Assembly: GCA_028753945.1 (NCBI GenBank)
Contig: JAPNXP010000015.1
Location: 3,410,001-3,474,000, forward strand
Direction of reading: 5' to 3'
Source: Hexactinellida sp. DTS-2022
Taxonomy: Eukaryota > Porifera > Hexactinellida
DNA length: 64,000 bases
The notes beneath the pieces are model-generated. The model had not been told where the DNA came from, did no database searches, and saw nothing but the letters and a program-made list of their open reading frames with translations. The position numbers were made by a program, and so were the translations under genes. Positions 29,871-40,909 of the stretch are shown here, one piece after another. How positions within the stretch are numbered: position 1 is the first letter of the stretch; every line of letters begins with the position of its first letter.

Positions 29871-32800
29871 TTATAAAAAAACACTGTTAATTAAATAAAA
29901 CTATTTTAAATATCTTTTTATAAAAGTATGCAAACTTTTAAGAAAGAAGCGAACATATTAAAGTATATGTTGGGTGTTTCATACATGCTGGGTTGATAAT
30001 AGTTTATAAAGAGAACTCCAATGTTAATTCCATCAGTTCTTGGTTGAGCACGCTATCTCAGTTCAACAAATTTTGTACTAATAATCCTTGGTTATTTAAA
30101 ATCTATTCTTGAAATATTTATTCTTGAAAATGTCGTGTTTTACTAGCCATTGTGAGAAAATATTGAATATTTGCATTCTGGATCAATTACATTTACCTTA
30201 GGTGTTTAAGTAAGGTAAGGTTAATTATTGATCAAATATGTAATCAACATCGTTATCATATTTCTTATAACAACGAGTTGAACTAGGGTTTCCCTTTTGA
30301 AACAAAATATTTTAGTGTAGCTCATCCCATTTCAGGAGTGGCAATAATCTTATGTCTAAGTCAAACCAATAAGTTTGGATTCCTGCATTCCGTCTGGCCC
30401 AGGTTTAAGGTTGAGTTCAGTGAAAATATTTATTAACAATATTTAGCTGAAAGTGATTACTATACAAATACTATTGATTATCAATGTTTCATATATGAAA
30501 TCGGTACACGAGGATGAAAATAGTAATACGTAATTGAAAGTATAGTAAAGTGTACAATTTTCAATAATAGGACGGATGCATAGTGGTAAACTGCCACATA
30601 CTTGTGAACTCCACATTTTAAATAAAATATTAATCGCGTTGGTCCACATATGATTAATACTAACATGTTAAAACCTAAGGCAAGTCTCGGAAAGTTACAA
30701 TATTACTCCCAAATGAATCTTGATTGATATTTTTAATGTATTTAGAATACAAAGTATTATCTAATTATCAGAAGCCATCGTGATTATCACTGAAAGTGCA
30801 AACGTACTTCAAATTTCAGAGTTGTTACATAATATAATTGTAGAGTGACCTAAAAGGTATCATGGTCTCAATTGCATATTTCATGAGTTACAAATTCAAA
30901 GCAAATCTGCATCTTTAAAAGGGAAATCTATGCATTGCAAGTCATGAAGTTCCAATTACAATATTCTTCTTCTAATGAATAGCAACCACTACAGTGCCTG
31001 TAAAGTATTTATTAATTGATCACGATGACCCTAAGAGTTATGTATTGAAGCCGAAGTTTTAATAGATAATTATGGTACAATGTAGGAATGTGGCTTTTTT
31101 GTGAATACTTGATGAGAAGGCTTCGTTGCTTAGAAATTAGAATTAAGGTAATTTATTATCATACTTCTAAATGTTTGAATAATGTAGGAATATTTTAACT
31201 GGAGTTATCTGGTCAACCGGCTGTCGTCATGACAGTACCATAATCAATCATTCGTATCTACAAGTAAATCGACTAAAACAATTACGTAATTAATTAATTA
31301 ATAAAAGATTGTATTTAATCACAACTCGAGTTGAATCCTAACAAATGCCTTATCCAGTTATTATCATATTGGAATGCGCCTAAAATGAAGGGATTATAGT
31401 GCTGCTTAGCTAGGTACACATTTATTTTTCCTTAGAATTCGGAACTGGTAGTATACCATCTAACAAATATAATTTATTTTGGCCGCAGTTCAAAAGGTCG
31501 GGAAAACGCATCCAAATGTGGGTATCGTAAATATTACAATTTATAAAGTGCAATGTGTATTTGTATAACAATAGAAGTACTTTCACAATCAATTAACTTA
31601 ATAGTTTGCCGTAATTATCTATTGTAATCTCGAATTTTTGGGGGAGGTAGATAACCTAACCCAGTGGTGTTAGACTAGCTCAGAATTCGCTGCAATTAAC
31701 AATTTAAACAATCTGCGATAATACGAAACTGTTGTTTCTATTCAAATTACAGGTTTTCCTGAACTGTATTTGTTACCCAACAATCTGTTAGATACCTCAA
31801 AGAGTCGTATTTTCCTTAAATAATACCAAATGCAAGCAGCTAGTGTTAACCTGGCCTCATTCATAAGAATCCAAAATCTACATCTAGCCAAGATAACTAT
31901 AGCTTCCATAGACAAATAAACTAGCGAATCCTTTTGGGCATGAGAAGATACAAAAGGTTAATAACACTTCGCTTCGATACAATTCTGTACCTTGGACAAG
32001 CAGATGTTATCTCTATGCCTTATAATGAATGCATTTCCAAATGCCAGAAGTTATATCGCCTATGACAGGAATGTTCTCGCAAGATAATTAGTTATCTGAT
32101 TGTAAGCTGTCAAGAATTAATACAAATTATTCAAAATTGGCTTCCTAGTTGGTATGATATTCTTAGACTCTTGTATCTTTTCTCTTTTCTATGTAGTGAA
32201 GGATAGATATGCACCATTCAAAGTATGCATAGCAGAACATAGTATAGGACCTCAATGCTAGATAAACAGTATATTAGCTTTGAGTTTTATGAATATCCAA
32301 GTAGATTCATTACTTCTTGATTTTGTTTCATTTCTTTTTGTCTAATTTTCAGTCAATTTTACACCAGCGTTTCACCACATCATTTTAGGTGAGTCAACTT
32401 CAATATCTTTTTTGGTGAAACCCGTTTTTGTAACATACATTTTATTATATTTTTGTTTACGTAAGGTTGGGTTGTAATTCAATTACAATTCAGTTGCGTG
32501 GGTTTAGATTTAGAATGATGTGCATATAATTAATCGATTCTGACTGTTCGTTTGCGTTACATGCTTATGTTTTGTAGATTTCGACGAGCTATATTTGTTT
32601 CGTACTTATTGTACATATATTTAGCTATTTTTCATGACCACTTTTGAATTACTACTACAATTGTGGTAAATTTACTTTCTAGTCATTTTATGAAACTACT
32701 GTTCTTTACAGTTCAGCACATTCCCAGTAGATTGCCGATTGAGTTTAGTGTAATTGGATACAATTGCAGGATAATCAACTTCCACTAAAACAATGCCACA

Positions 32801-34600
32801 GTAATGTTACGAAATAGGAGAACTTATTTGCATGTATAAAAAACTGGATTCACAGGTTGTCAATGACCAGTTTGCCACACGGTAGACATAACGTGTAGAA
32901 TAGTATCATTTATTTTATGAACACGCTTCAGAATTTCTTATGATTTTATGAATGATTCAAGTGGCCTACGAGTACAAAATCTCATATCATGTCTACATAA
33001 TTTGCAAATCGACTATTTTCATAAGACAAATGTTTCAACTTGTTGAGAAAAATTGCATGAACTGTTTCCGTAAGTTTGAAGATAATCAAATTGAGCTATG
33101 CTAAATAATAATTTTGCACAAATTCCTAAGGAGAAAAACAACAACAACTGAACACAACAATATTGTATTCTAAAAACTTTTGTCTAATCATAATTAATTT
33201 GTGCACCACAAGCAGTTACAGGAAATGGAACATATTTTCAGTGCGAAATACCTTGAAAACCTTAGTGACTTGTTTAGTTCTGTATTAATTTAAATTAATA
33301 GAAGGAGAAAGTCATTGCTCTCGTCATTAGATATTCATTACGAATTCCTTACATTTCTGTTACCAACCAGTTTATATTATAATCATATAGAATTTATAGA
33401 GAATATTCCTTCATAACTGTTGATTATGTGTTGCATTCCGAGCAATAGCTAGTTTTTTATGAATATTCATTTTTGGGATTTGAAGTACACATTAGGAAGT
33501 ATTATTTGCTCTGACTTGTGAAATAGTTGTTACTAAACCTGAAGTATTGTCTTACTTAGCCAGAATTAGCTAATCGCTAACCGAGTTGTACTGTAATTGG
33601 AACTAGATAATGAAAGTTTAAATGAATGCAAATTTTTATGGTCAGTTACTCAGTTTGTCTAAGCCCATGGCGTATGTTGATAAATAGATTAGCTCAAATG
33701 AATTTGCTGAAAGACAGTTATCATTTATCAACACATACTTTTAATATTATTTCCCCCCATGGTACTACATTATTATAAGCTGCTCTAAATTCGATCTTTC
33801 ACTATTTCGCAATAATATGGGTTCAGATAACGGTGGTCATTACTTACTATGTAATTAATACCATCTATCTTGTTTTGGCTGTTCACCTCTTTATTTGATA
33901 ATTGTACCCATATGGACAAAGGTATTATAACGTGATAGACTCCAAACTAATTTGAATACAATTTCGCTATTATCTCTTTAAACTATCAAAAGAGGTATTG
34001 AAACAACAACAACCGCGCTTTCCGCACATAAATACCGTGATAAATGTAAGATTTTAACAATTAAACTATTTACGAATTCATCAACTGATCCCTACTAATA
34101 ATCTCCAGATTAATTCACCAGCTACAACTATAATTATTTCACTGAACGGTATGTTTGGAATTTTATAATATAATAGTAATACACTATTCACAAAATCTTG
34201 ACCAATTTAATCTTATGACCGAACAAGCACAATTGATTCATTACATTGTATACAGTTTATGCAAGTTATTTAAGTTATTTATTTATGTGAGTCAATGTAG
34301 AGCATCTACAATCTGCTATGTTTTCCTATAGTACATATGTTTTCCATAACAGACTGGTTTAAGAATGCAAATTGATAATTGTTTTCAATAGAAATTATCA
34401 TGATCTAGATGGAATAATCATATACATACGTATATATTATGTGTATTCTAAAGCTAGCAGACTTAGTCTATCACAGAATAATTTTGACAGTAATATTAAT
34501 TGTTATTAATTTTTACGCGCCGTTTTCGGTTTTTCATTATCTACTCTGAATCGGCCTCACGCTTTCATTTTGATTCGTTAGAACTTTTCAGACGGGAGCG
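29871..34600. other. 4.7-kb gene-free stretch between the sulfotransferase and RBMS
   Basis: The longest stretch without a supported coding region. It is AT-rich and, unlike most gaps in this window, shows no recognisable CAGT-type MITE. It contains a well-formed exon-like unit at 32353-32388 on the plus strand. It could be an upstream intron and control region of RBMS. Short open frames near 30443-30666 (minus) carry no features. Confidence 0.55.
32353..32388 (+). other. Candidate 36-nt non-coding exon
   Basis: A long pyrimidine tract ends in TCTAATTTTCAG, followed by 36 nt and a strong donor, GTGAGT. No open frame makes sense here, so it could be an alternative 5' untranslated exon of RBMS, 2.4 kb downstream. 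Splicing is inferred only from site quality. Confidence 0.35.
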
Positions 34601-34608
34601 TATAAATA
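34601..34608 (+). promoter_or_regulatory. TATA box and 5' intron of RBMS
   Basis: TATAAATA upstream of RBMS. A donor (TTCTG|GTAAGT) at 34706 and an acceptor (TTTCTACAG) ending at 34815 outline a 110-bp intron in the 5' untranslated region, so the ATG at 34782 would be intronic. Confidence 0.5.
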
Positions 34609-34835
34609 CTAGCTAATTTTCATTACTGTATTAGTTTTTTTTTTGGTTTACTTTCAACTTATTGTAATTATAGTTATTAGATATATCTAGCTTTTTCAAT
34701 TTCTGGTAAGTCGGCAGCAAATATACAAATTTAAATAGTTAAAATAGTTAAAACCTTACTGATTCTTATGTTAAATGTGTCATGTCACTAAGTTATGTTG
34801 TATTTGTTTCTACAGTGCATTCACCTATTTGCAAA

Positions 34836-36161
34836 ATGAGTAAAGAAGAAACTCTAACAACAAGTCGAGATTTAGAGAATGAAAGCAACGCATTCCTGCA
34901 AACGATTCGTTGCAACAGTAATACATACAGTAGCGATGATTCCGGCTCACGTACCGAGTTTTCTCTATCGCCCAGCCTCGATTTCGCTTCATCTGTGAAC
35001 TCCAATTCTTCTCCAATGCCTGAGAGCTCTCGTGACGATGACTCAGATGATTTCGATGATCCTTCTAAGCAATACGACCAGCGCCGTTTGGAACAGGAGG
35101 AGAAGAAGAAGCAGATTATGAAACCAACCATCAGACCGCCTGTTAAACGCATTAACGCCGACGGTATCACCGAGAACCTCAGCAGCACAAATCTCTACAT
35201 TCGTGGTTTGGCCCCTAGGACAACCGATGAGGATTTAGTGCAGCTCTGCAGTTGTTATGGGAAGATTACTTCTACAAAAGCTATACTCGATAAAACCAAC
35301 AACCAATGCAAGGGCTATGGCTTCGTTGACTTTGAGAACCCAGAGGATGCGCAAAAAGCCGTCATTGCTCTACAGGAAGAAGGCATCCCTGCTCAGTTTG
35401 CAAAACAACAAGAACAAGACCCCACCAACTTGTATTTCTCGAATCTTCCCAAAGACTTTGAGGAATGCGACTTGGAACAGCTGTTAGCACCCGTTGGACA
35501 TGTTGTGTCAACTCGGATACTGCGCGACCCTAACGGAATCTCCCGTGGAGTTGGATTTGCAAGGCTTGATTCCCGTGAGAGATGCGAACACGCGATTAAA
35601 CTGCTCAACAACAAGAAGATGCACGAAAACACAGAACCCTTAGTTTGCAAATTCGCTGACGGTGCACCTAACAAAAAGCGCAACAAAGATGGGCTGAAAT
35701 ACCATGACAGTTCTATTCAGGACCTCACCTCTTCCAAAATGCAATCTCGCTACCTACAGGCCGGATTCTATGCATCTCCGGGTGGGTTTTACATGCCCGC
35801 GTATCACCCATCATTTGCCCAGTATGCAATCAGTGGCTCCTCATACATGTCTCCCCCTGCTTACATCTTCCAAGCTCCGAACAACCAAATGCATGGCAGC
35901 AACAGCGAAACGATGCCTTACATCGCGGCTCAACTTAACCAGCTGCAGATGAACTCGCAGGCTTATTCCCAAGGGCAGAACAACCAGCAGTACATAACGC
36001 ACATGGGTAGCCCTATCGGGGGTTGGGCAGTAGCGCAGCCTGCAATAGTACAAGACTCCGACACCGAATCCAAACACTCGAGATGCTCGCATGATATGGT
36101 GGAAGACAGCGGGCTCCAATATGCTTACTACCATAACGATTCCTGGGCAGTTAAGCAATAA
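34836..36161 (+). CDS. RBMS: RBMS-type RNA-binding protein (two RRMs)
   Basis: The RBMS/MSSP family (Drosophila alan shepard) binds AU-rich single-stranded RNA or DNA and controls mRNA stability. 441 residues from ATG 34836 (MSKEETL), chosen because a 3' splice site lies at 34815, between this and the earlier ATG. RRM1 starts near residue 116 with [17 protein letters not shown], and its RNP1 is [11 protein letters not shown]2 follows ([17 protein letters not shown]1 GVGFARLD). After RRM2 comes the family's [16 protein letters not shown]. The N-terminus is Ser/Asp-rich and the tail is rich in Q, N, Y and S, as expected. An imperfect hairpin lies in the 3' untranslated region. Confidence 0.93.
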   Translation: MSKEETLTTSRDLENESNAFLQTIRCNSNTYSSDDSGSRTEFSLSPSLDFASSVNSNSSPMPESSRDDDSDDFDDPSKQYDQRRLEQEEKKKQIMKPTIRPPVKRINADGITENLSSTNLYIRGLAPRTTDEDLVQLCSCYGKITSTKAILDKTNNQCKGYGFVDFENPEDAQKAVIALQEEGIPAQFAKQQEQDPTNLYFSNLPKDFEECDLEQLLAPVGHVVSTRILRDPNGISRGVGFARLDSRERCEHAIKLLNNKKMHENTEPLVCKFADGAPNKKRNKDGLKYHDSSIQDLTSSKMQSRYLQAGFYASPGGFYMPAYHPSFAQYAISGSSYMSPPAYIFQAPNNQMHGSNSETMPYIAAQLNQLQMNSQAYSQGQNNQQYITHMGSPIGGWAVAQPAIVQDSDTESKHSRCSHDMVEDSGLQYAYYHNDSWAVKQ

Positions 36162-36249
36162 TCTACATCGAACGAACGAACGACTCTACATAGGTATTCT
36201 CTAAGGTCTTGTCCTCTCATTTTCATTTTCAAATTTTCACGGCTGGTGT

Positions 36250-36316
36250 GTTAATTTTGAACACTCAATTTCAAGTAATGTAGTATATTTTCTGTGTTTG
36301 AGTGTTCGAAGTTAAC
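36250..36316 (+). other. Imperfect stem-loop in the RBMS 3' untranslated region
   Basis: The 19-nt arm GTTAATTTTGAACACTCAA (36250-36268) pairs with 36298-36316 with two mismatches (one of which can form G-U in RNA). Loop of 29 nt. It lies 90 nt after the stop codon. Confidence 0.6.
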
Positions 36317-37423
36317 TTTCTTGGGCGTCTTCTTGTGATCAAGCTGGCATACAAAACAAATTAACTTTGAAAGTTAGGGAATTTTATTATTTAAGAAACA
36401 TACTTTATCTTGATGTGTCTTTTTGTATATTCGAGTTTAAAAGTTTGTCAAGTTGTTGCAAGGTTGTCTTCTTGTTGTCTTCCAGTCTAAAGCCTATCAC
36501 TTACAAATCTAATGTCAACTGTCTTCTCCATGTTCGTAATTAACTACTATCCAGCCAAGTCAAGTACTTTTTATCATTTTTTCTGTTACTTTGCTACTCT
36601 AACTTATTGTGTTGGTACTTAGTTTTTTACTTTAGACATAGATAAGCTTTTTAACTAATAACTTATATTAGTATTTGTGTCTTAGAGTTATTATGTTAGG
36701 TATTTCTGTCAGTACTTTAGCTTTCACGTTTCAACTGTTCTCTCAGCTAATAATAGATTGTAATTCTGGTTGTCTGTAATATTAAAGTACTTCTGATATT
36801 AATTAAAATAGATTCCTATTAATTGTTTATTAATTATTCTAATGGGTAATTACTTCTTACTATGATAGTGGTTAGTAGATAATGCGATTCCAAATTATAG
36901 AAAATTCCATTAGCGATCGATGATGATAGTTGAATCCATATTATTAACTTCTGTTCTATAAGCAGTAGACAAATCCGATAGTAGACAATCAAATCTCTAA
37001 TTTACAGCTGTGAACAGTTGCAAATTGGAGACATAATTATTTGCTAATTCTTATACAGGGCATCACTTTTGTACAATAATGAGTAGGATCTGCTTTATAA
37101 ACCTAAATAGTTATGTAGTTTGCATTTTTGCGGACTGTTCAAATATTACTAGACAGTAAATATGAAATCGTTCACTACTACAGCACTTCCCATACAATTT
37201 ATTCAGATCAAGACAACTGTAAACTAAAACTCCGACAACCTCTTTGTAAAAACAACAATGAAGGGTTATATTAGAATCAATTTTGCTGCAACTTAGAAAG
37301 TTCGAAAGTTTGTTAAAACGTGCTACAGGCTATTAGGTTCTATTTCCGTTTCCTCACTGTACCATATACACACAACAATAGCTAATCTTAATTAATGCAT
37401 TGCAAATAAATAAAATTCAAATC

Positions 37424-37573
37424 CAGTAGAACTTGGCTATATACTTCGGTTAGTACGTTTACTACTATTTTTAACCATGCTTAAAAAGCAGTATGTATAT
37501 CCATGTAAACTCGGTTAGTACGTACGTGCTTGTTTTCCATTCCCGAGGGTCACGTTAAAACCGAGTTATACTG
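37424..37573. mobile_element. CAGT-type MITE
   Basis: 150 bp, begins CAGTAGAACTTGGC and ends CCGAGTTATACTG, followed by TA. Repeats of CGGTTAGTACG lie inside. Confidence 0.68.
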
Positions 37574-37729
37574 TAGTATTTTAAGACGAAGCGGTGCAAT
37601 CTGACTACATTAGTGGTCTTTAGAATGATAATTATTATAATGAACTATCCTAACCCAAGTACAATGGATACATTATACGTTATAACTTATAATAATATCT
37701 CGGTACCGAGAAATATATTCTATATTAAT

Positions 37730-37927
37730 AGTCAGGTTCTTTTATTATGAACATTCAAGGGACCAAAAATTGTATTCATAATAGAGAAACTTCATAATAA
37801 GCGAACTCAACTTAATACAAACCCTATGTAAATTGTTAAATTCGGACCAAAGGGCTTGTTCATAATAAAAAATCTTCACATTTGATTAAGCAGACGAAAT
37901 CTTGTTCATAATAAGTAGACTTGACTG
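37730..37927. mobile_element. CAGT-type MITE, TTATTATGAAC family
   Basis: About 198 bp, left end GTCAGGTTCTTTTATTATG (first bases degraded), right end TTCATAATAAGTAGACTTGACTG, followed by TA. Related to the element at 41432. Confidence 0.65.
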
Positions 37928-38663
37928 TATTGATATTGAGACTGGGATATTTTGGGGTTTGAAGTAATAATATTGTATACAAACAGTATATTCCAATGTA
38001 TTCTTTATGCAGTGTTAGACACCATGAATTCATAAGATCATAATTTTATGCAGCTATAGCGGATGAGTAGGGCTTGTTCTTTTGTAAAATTCACAATTTG
38101 AAATAACTAAGGATCAGATAGATATTGAATATATATTATCCATTTTACAATAATTAAATTATCAAATTATTAAGTACACACACAGTTAGTTCTTTTAATA
38201 ATCAGAACGATATCATTGCCGAATTAGAACTGTTGAGAAGCCCAATTATTGAGCCATTTTATAGGCTGTCCTGGGATTTTATACAAATAGCAATAGCGAA
38301 CACACCGAAATATCTATTAATAACATGCCATTTTCATTTCAACCTCTGCCACACAACACGTGTAAGCAATTAGCCAATTATTAAAACAAATCCCTAACAT
38401 TGGAACAGTCTGCTCTTAGTATACATGTTAGCTTACATTATTCCATGCAATACTTAGTTATAATTGTTGCATAACTGAAATAACGGTATTTTATTCTTGT
38501 TGAAATGGATACGGAGTTCGTGGTTTGAAACTTAGCATTATCTGCATAAGTACAGCGAGAGTGAGATTCATTGAATTTTGATTAATTAAATAATATAAGT
38601 TATCCCTGAAATACTTGAAGGAATATAATTTATTTAGTTTAGCAACATAATTCAGGCACAGGA

Positions 38664-40487
38664 ATGTCGAAAGAATCGTTGTTTGGGAAAGGGAAGACTC
38701 TGACTTCTAACTTTATAGACTCTATGAACGCCACGAGTCACGACATACTCAAGGTGTCGAGTAGTCGTAGCAAGGGCAACCTGGCCTCCTCGAGACTGTC
38801 TAGCGAGTCCGATAGTTTAGTTTTGCATTTTGAGGCCACTGATAAGCGATTGGATAATTTCATAAGATCTGCGAAATCGTTGCAAACGTTTCTACAAAAG
38901 CGCGTTGCTTTAGAGCGGGATAACATCCGAAATCTCGCGAAAATGACCAAAACCGCGATAGAAGATACACAATTCAAGAAAATAGAATTCGCGGGAGGCA
39001 TTTTCGATGAGTGTTGGACTAACGTCAGACAGAATCTCGAAAACGAAATCGCACGGCGCATCGACATAGTGGATAACATGGAGAAGCGAGTAATCTCAGT
39101 TCTCCAGAAGGTTTTGCAGGGAGAGCTCGAGACCTCGCGACGGCAGCTAAGCTCCGAAGGAAAGAAACTTATCAAAGACTACACCCTATATTACCAAGGA
39201 TACTCAAAGTCATCAGACCGATACAGGAACACTGCCGCGGAATGGGAGGGCCTGTTATTAAATATTCACACGGATTACGGCGGAATTTGGAGCCCGACAG
39301 CCGGCATTAAGATATGGGAGAGAGAAGCGAACACCTCTAAGCGATTAGAGGATCACAAGAAAGATTATGTTGACCACATTGACGCGATAAATTCCGCAAC
39401 TAAGAGTATCCTCCTGGATAACCTACAGATAATAATAAAGGGAATGGCATCAATGGCAGGTGCAATGTCCCAGACGCTAATGTCCGTATTCAAACACTAT
39501 TCAGACTTCGATCTCGCGCTCTCCTCGACTAGCATTTCTACGAACTATGTAAGTTCGTACCCCATTCGTAAGGACGGAGCTAGTAAGAACGAGTTGCATA
39601 GAGGCGGCCCCTTACAAGGCCTAGTCGAGCAAACCTTCGATCATAAGGAGTTTGCAGCCATACACCTGCTAGGAGGCGTAGATTTAAAGGAGATTCCATT
39701 GCCCCCTACCTATCGCTATGACGAGTATATCCTGTGTGACGAGGCTACTCATATGCTGACTCATAAGGTGCGGCACCAGTGCATGGACCAGATGAGCACC
39801 TCGGAGCAGGCAACTGCAATTCAAGCGATGATGCAACAGAAACCCACCGGCCTAACCGGCGCTACCCCGAGTAGAAACGCCACGAACAGCCTATTCATAA
39901 TGTACTGTCTGGAGTACCTGCGGGATTGCGGCGCACTTAAGGAGGAGGGACTCTTCCGCATTTCCGGTAACGCGTCTCGCATAACACAGCTGTACCAGCG
40001 TAGCATCGGTGACGTCAGCTCGCAGGACCTGAGACAGGAGGTGTTGATGGAGGCGGACATGCACACCGTGGGGGGCGCCATGAAGCGACACCTGCGCGAG
40101 TGCTCTCTCCTCTCCAGTCCCGAATCCCAAGAGCTATCGAGGTGTCTCGACTATCCCATGACTGAGGAGAAGCTACACGATTTGAAGCTAGCCATCCGGC
40201 ATCTGCCCGCGAGCAAGCGGGAACTGCTAATCGCTATTATTAAGTTCTGTAACGAACTGGTTCAGAATGAGCCTATCAATAAAATGAACGCACACGCCAT
40301 AGGAATATCATTAGGACTGTCTCTGTTCCCAGAGATGGACACGAACCACTCGACTAACCTCCTGAAGTGTCTGTTGATGTACCAGTCTGAGACACAGCCG
40401 CAGATGAAGAGTCAGTACTCCCTCGAGAAAGATGATACGCCCCCCCTGCCCAATGAACACGGAGATGACCCATTCAAAGATTTTTAA
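38664..40487 (+). CDS. F-BAR domain RhoGAP
   Basis: A GTPase-activating protein for a Rho-family GTPase with a membrane-bending F-BAR coil. 607 residues, one exon. An FCH/F-BAR-like coil spans about residues 50-300 (for example FLQKRVALERDNIRNLAKM, LEDHKKDYVDHIDAINS). The RhoGAP domain begins near 400; its arginine finger is in GLFRISGNASRI near residue 430, followed by MHTVGGAMKRHLRECSLL and NKMNAHAIGISLGLSLFP. No SH3 or C1 domain is present, unlike srGAPs and GMIP/ARHGAP29, so the layout is closer to that of fungal Rgd1. The exact orthologue is unassigned. It is followed by a MITE and the C19orf47 gene. Confidence 0.85.
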   Translation: MSKESLFGKGKTLTSNFIDSMNATSHDILKVSSSRSKGNLASSRLSSESDSLVLHFEATDKRLDNFIRSAKSLQTFLQKRVALERDNIRNLAKMTKTAIEDTQFKKIEFAGGIFDECWTNVRQNLENEIARRIDIVDNMEKRVISVLQKVLQGELETSRRQLSSEGKKLIKDYTLYYQGYSKSSDRYRNTAAEWEGLLLNIHTDYGGIWSPTAGIKIWEREANTSKRLEDHKKDYVDHIDAINSATKSILLDNLQIIIKGMASMAGAMSQTLMSVFKHYSDFDLALSSTSISTNYVSSYPIRKDGASKNELHRGGPLQGLVEQTFDHKEFAAIHLLGGVDLKEIPLPPTYRYDEYILCDEATHMLTHKVRHQCMDQMSTSEQATAIQAMMQQKPTGLTGATPSRNATNSLFIMYCLEYLRDCGALKEEGLFRISGNASRITQLYQRSIGDVSSQDLRQEVLMEADMHTVGGAMKRHLRECSLLSSPESQELSRCLDYPMTEEKLHDLKLAIRHLPASKRELLIAIIKFCNELVQNEPINKMNAHAIGISLGLSLFPEMDTNHSTNLLKCLLMYQSETQPQMKSQYSLEKDDTPPLPNEHGDDPFKDF

Positions 40488-40653
40488 CGTAGAATAGTGT
40501 GTGTGGAGGATTACTTGATTACTGACCTGCTTATGGTTATCATTTTGTAAATATAGTATGTGTTTAGTACTCTATGGATTTAGCTAACTTCGCTCTATGA
40601 AATCGCATGCCTAACTGAATAAGAATAACCTTTTGGAAAACGAAAGCAAAATG

Positions 40654-40804
40654 CAGTAGAACCTCGCTAGTACGAACACGGTTAATACAAACACTATTTC
40701 AGTCCCCTTCAAAGGGGGACTGAAATCGAATATAAATGCATATTCCGGATAAAGCGAACGCCTTTTTACGGTCCCTTGGTGTTCGTACTAACGAGGTTCT
40801 ACTG
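40654..40804. mobile_element. pogo/Tigger-like MITE
   Basis: 151 bp from CAGTAGAACCTCGCTAGTAC to CTAACGAGGTTCTACTG, right flank TA. It has an internal hairpin (ATTTCAGTCCCC and its complement near 40705-40735). It occupies the middle of the 0.4-kb gap between the RhoGAP and C19orf47 genes. Confidence 0.82.
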
Positions 40805-40909
40805 TAAACTAAGACGTAATTCTTATAATTCGTTATACCGTCACCACAATGTTTATAAGAAACAATACACACTAAATACTGACTTCAGTGCTTTAGTGTA
40901 TTTAGCCAA

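Larger units (their letters stand above)
36162..38663. other. 2.5-kb intergenic stretch, RBMS to F-BAR RhoGAP
   Basis: No coding region is supported. It starts with the likely RBMS 3' untranslated region (T-rich, with the stem-loop at 36250-36316), then holds two CAGT-type elements (37424 and about 37730). A TATTTAATTAT-rich segment near 38100-38200 has no further structure that I can see. Confidence 0.55.

Noticed and set aside
34782-34835. Upstream ATG of RBMS
   Set aside because: It lies before a good 3' splice site at 34815, so it is probably intronic.
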